A stretch of DNA of 64,000 nt from positions 82,211 through 146,210 of the forward strand of contig NZ_FNZK01000011.1 of the NCBI RefSeq assembly GCF_900109225.1, read 5' to 3'. The first letter of the stretch is position 1. Every line of letters begins with the position of its first letter. This document shows, one piece after another, positions 61,966-64,000 of this stretch. The translations under genes and the position numbers were made by a program. The notes beneath the pieces are model-generated. The model did not search any database, was not told where the DNA came from, and saw nothing but the letters and a program-made list of their open reading frames with translations. Source of the DNA: Propionispira arboris. Its GTDB lineage: Bacteria; Bacillota; Negativicutes; Selenomonadales; Selenomonadaceae.

Positions 61966-61981
61966 TTATGGAGGCTTTGCG

Positions 61982-63334
61982 ATGAATAAAGAAATGAAAC
62001 AGCAATTAAAAAGTATTCCGTTAAAACATTATGCTCATTTTGACGGTAGAATATCTATGAAAACGGCTTGGGACTATGTAACGAATCCTCAAAAAATTAT
62101 TCAGCACCATTTTTATCCTTTTATTTGTTATGATAAGGACTATACCAAATACAATAAAAATAAAGGTGTAAAATCAAAGAAACGTAAATTATGTTATTCT
62201 GCGCATATTGACAGATGTATTTATCAATATTACGCATGTTTATTAAATGAAATATACAATCAGCGGACTAGTGACGATGGTATCGTAGAAGTGGCTGTTG
62301 CTTATAGAAATAACTTAAAAAAAAATAATATACATTTTGCCAAGCAAGCAATAGATTTTATCAGGAATCAAAAGTCATGTTATATCTTTGTTGGCGATTT
62401 TACGAATTTTTTTGATTCGTTAAATCATAAATATTTAAAAAAACAGATTTGCAGTTTACTCACATGTGAAGAGTTACCTGATGATTATTATGCTGTATTT
62501 AAAAATATTACTCAATATTCTGAATGGAATTTAAGCGATTTGCTTTTACTAAACAAAATGGAAAATACAATCAAGGGCAGACGGTCATTAAATCAAAAAG
62601 AAACAATTCTTACTCTCCGTCAATTTAAAGACAATAAACATCAATTTTTAAGCCCTGGTAAAAAAAGAAGCAAGGGTATTCCACAAGGGTCGGCTATTAG
62701 TGCTGTATTAGCAAATGTGTATATGTTGGAGTTTGATAAACAAGTCAATGATTATGTAAAATCACAATCAGGTCTATACATGCGTTATAGTGATGATTTT
62801 ATTATTGTACTGCCAATGGGGAATGATAAAGTATTTCAAAAACAGTATGACTTTATTTGTCAATTTATAAATGCAATTCCTGATTTGCAGTTAGAATCAA
62901 AGAAAACGCAAATTTTTGAGTATACGACAAATGTTTTGCATAACTGTAATGATAAATTTATAATAAACGGCGAAAAGGGAAAAGATTTTTTGGATTATTT
63001 GGGCTTTACTTTTGATGGAAAAACTGTAACTGTAAGAGACAAAACGCTTTCAAAATATTATTATCGTATGTACCGAAAGCTTGAAACAATAATTCAGAAT
63101 CGTGGTGTGTCCTCCAATGGAAATAAAATCAGTTGCAAAAGATTGTATTTGGGATATTCAGAACGTGGCGCGAAGATTGATAAGTCTACTCAAGAAATGG
63201 ATAATAAACACAGCGGCAATTTTTTAACATATATTAATAGAGCTAAAAAGGTTTTTAGTGGAAATGAAAATATTGAGCGTGGTACCAAAAGACATATGCA
63301 AAAAATTCGTAAAAAACTAAAAGCTTTAAAATAG
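61982..63334 (+). CDS. Defence-associated reverse transcriptase (UG/Abi type, DRT2-like)
   Basis: The ATG at 61982 has GGAGG seven bases upstream; an in-frame ATG at 61898 would extend into the structured RNA. The 450-residue protein has RT motifs: ALDYS-like FVGDFTNFFDSLNH (motif A with DxxxFF, near residue 140), KGIPQGSAISAVLANVYM (motif B), and RYSDDFIIV (motif C, near 269). The start (KSIPLKHYAHFDGRISM) and the lack of extra domains resemble UG2/DRT2 enzymes, which copy their upstream ncRNA. Other UG classes or a retron-like RT remain possible. Confidence 0.75.
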   Translation: MNKEMKQQLKSIPLKHYAHFDGRISMKTAWDYVTNPQKIIQHHFYPFICYDKDYTKYNKNKGVKSKKRKLCYSAHIDRCIYQYYACLLNEIYNQRTSDDGIVEVAVAYRNNLKKNNIHFAKQAIDFIRNQKSCYIFVGDFTNFFDSLNHKYLKKQICSLLTCEELPDDYYAVFKNITQYSEWNLSDLLLLNKMENTIKGRRSLNQKETILTLRQFKDNKHQFLSPGKKRSKGIPQGSAISAVLANVYMLEFDKQVNDYVKSQSGLYMRYSDDFIIVLPMGNDKVFQKQYDFICQFINAIPDLQLESKKTQIFEYTTNVLHNCNDKFIINGEKGKDFLDYLGFTFDGKTVTVRDKTLSKYYYRMYRKLETIIQNRGVSSNGNKISCKRLYLGYSERGAKIDKSTQEMDNKHSGNFLTYINRAKKVFSGNENIERGTKRHMQKIRKKLKALK

Positions 63335-63637
63335 ATGACAGTGGTCGATAGTTTAAGCGTCTAAGATGTAAGAGTTAAAAGTCGTAGCCCTATTCTTAAT
63401 GTTTTTACCTAAACCCAAGGGTTGATTTTTAATTTATTCCTAGTAAAGGAAAAGATCATTTAACTACCAGTGGAAACATCAATACAGACAGCTAATTGCA
63501 TTTGTGTGTTGACCAATTTGTCTACCAATACACGATCATATGAGGTGAATAGAAGGCTATTATATAGAAGAATGTTACTGAATTTTACGCAGCTTCCATA
63601 TATATAAGCCTGTTATTACCAATGAAATTATAGCCGA
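63335..63637. other. Non-coding right end of the integrative element
   Basis: No gene is supported. The stretch holds the motif ACCAATTTGTCTACCAA at 63512-63528, matching one near the left end with two differences. This pair may be recombinase arm sites. Confidence 0.45.
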
Positions 63638-63673
63638 AAAACTTCTAAGCCGTGGGTCCCGCGTTCGAATCGC
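63638..63673 (+). repeat. Right att repeat, cut by an IS21-type end
   Basis: The 36 bases equal those at 47722-47757. In the left copy the tRNA sequence continues to CCA, but here it breaks at TCGC followed by TGTATTTTGC, the start of an insertion sequence end. The original shared sequence was therefore probably longer. Confidence 0.85.
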
Positions 63674-64000
63674 TGTATTTTGCAAGTGAAAATTCCTCAC
63701 TTTTGCAAAAGTTTTTCCTCACCTATATGGGTGGGGAATTTTATCCATCTTGCCGCATAAGCGAATCGCGCATGCGGTTGCTAGGGCCATCGTAAAGCAA
63801 GAGATAACTATGGTGTACCAGCCGATCAATTATGGCTGCGGTCATTTGTTCATCATAAAAAATACTCACCCAGCGGCTGAACTCAAGATTGGTTGTCAAA
63901 ACAACGTTCCTGCGCTCATAGCTGTCGGAAATAACTTGAAACAGCAATTGTGCAGCTTCTCTGTCCAATGGCACATAACCCCATTCATCACAGATTAACA
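63674..64000 (-). mobile_element. IS21-family element, one end
   Basis: The stretch from 63674 starts with TG and contains repeated TTTTGCAA and CCTCAC blocks (63674-63722), as in the multiple terminal repeats of IS21 elements, then the istB gene on the minus strand. The rest lies outside the window. Insertion is inside the tRNA-Arg att copy. Confidence 0.65.
63741..64000 (-). CDS. istB: IstB-like transposition helper ATPase, 5' end outside window
   Basis: The minus-strand frame runs from beyond 64000 to a stop at 63741 and reads LLICDEWGYVPLDREAAQLLFQ (Walker B-type CDEWG), then NVVLTTNLEFSRWVSIF and LVHHSYLLLYDGPSNRMR, a typical IstB C-terminus. IstB is the AAA+ helper that selects targets for the IstA transposase of IS21 elements. 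The start and istA are not in view. Confidence 0.92.
   Translation of the reverse strand, partial: LICDEWGYVPLDREAAQLLFQVISDSYERRNVVLTTNLEFSRWVSIFYDEQMTAAIIDRLVHHSYLLLYDGPSNRMRDSLMRQDG

Larger units (their letters stand above)
47722..63673. mobile_element. Integrative mobilizable element with Detocs and RT cargo
   Basis: A 36-bp direct repeat of a tRNA-Arg 3' half flanks about 16 kb that contain a repressor, excisionase-like gene, tyrosine integrase, candidate oriT, coupling protein, MobF relaxase and two defence modules. There is no VirB4 or other mating-pore gene, so transfer would use a helper apparatus. A motif ACCAATTTGTNNACCAA occurs near both ends (47822-47838, 63512-63528), possibly integrase arm sites. 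Confidence 0.85.

Noticed and set aside
61898..61981. N-terminal extension of the RT from an earlier ATG
   Set aside because: It would lie in the 12-position stem and lacks a ribosome binding site, while ATG 61982 has a good one.
1..64000. CRISPR array
   Set aside because: No regularly spaced direct repeats of suitable length were seen on either strand.

Overview
The window looks like an accessory region of a low-GC Bacillota genome, and a Negativicute (an outer-membrane-bearing Firmicute) is my best guess. The reasons are AT-rich DNA, strong AGGAGG-type ribosome binding sites, frequent TTG/GTG starts, Firmicute-type HK97-like phage genes, and a nested spanin-like gene pair after the phage endolysin, which only makes sense in a host with an outer membrane. 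No species can be named from the sequence alone.

Layout. 1-2230: a 3'-truncated voltage-gated-type K+ channel, a secreted protein and a membrane-anchored DEDDh exonuclease, all on the minus strand; host or lysogeny-conversion genes, border unclear. 2341-3068: divergent repressor/Cro switch with GTTCA-N7-TGAAC operators. 3166-12761: early region of many small translationally coupled genes, with a plasmid-like module in its middle (HUH rolling-circle Rep, ParA, ParB), a RecU-type resolvase and a RinA/ArpU-like late regulator. 12780-14925: accessory genes (membrane protein; frameshifted DUF2971 gene). 15116-40100: terminase, HNH nuclease, portal, prohead protease, capsid, connectors, tail tube, frameshifted tail chaperone, tape measure, lambda M/L/K/J-like tail tip, tail fibre, holin-like proteins, GH25 endolysin and spanin-like pair. 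40189-40905: DNA methyltransferase. 41107-47231: a giant STAND-like NTPase with C-terminal PLD-type nuclease motif followed by a SIR2 gene, read here as a prophage-borne defence pair. No integrase lies in the phage part; Rep plus ParAB suggest a phage-plasmid lifestyle or ancestry.

47519-47770 holds 3' halves of a tRNA-Leu(UAG)-like and a tRNA-Arg(UCU)-like gene, typical of att scars. A 36-bp perfect direct repeat of the tRNA-Arg 3' half (47722-47757 and 63638-63673) brackets an integrative mobilizable element of about 16 kb: repressor, operator-controlled XRE-excisionase fusion, tyrosine integrase, winged-helix protein, a hairpin-rich candidate oriT, a ribbon-helix-helix protein, a VirD4/TraD coupling protein and a MobF relaxase-helicase. 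It has no mating-pore genes, so it would need a helper. Its cargo is two defence modules: a three-gene two-component system matching Detocs (dtcA kinase, dtcB receiver, dtcC receiver plus nucleoside-phosphorylase effector), and a UG/DRT2-like reverse transcriptase preceded by a promoter and a structured roughly 320-nt non-coding region. The right att repeat ends exactly where an IS21-family end begins; istB runs off the window.

The most interesting items are the RT with its upstream ncRNA and stop-free frames, the STAND-PLD/SIR2 pair, the nested spanin-like genes, the duplicated ParB-site-like palindromes at three distant places in the phage, and the stacking of defence loci on nested mobile elements.
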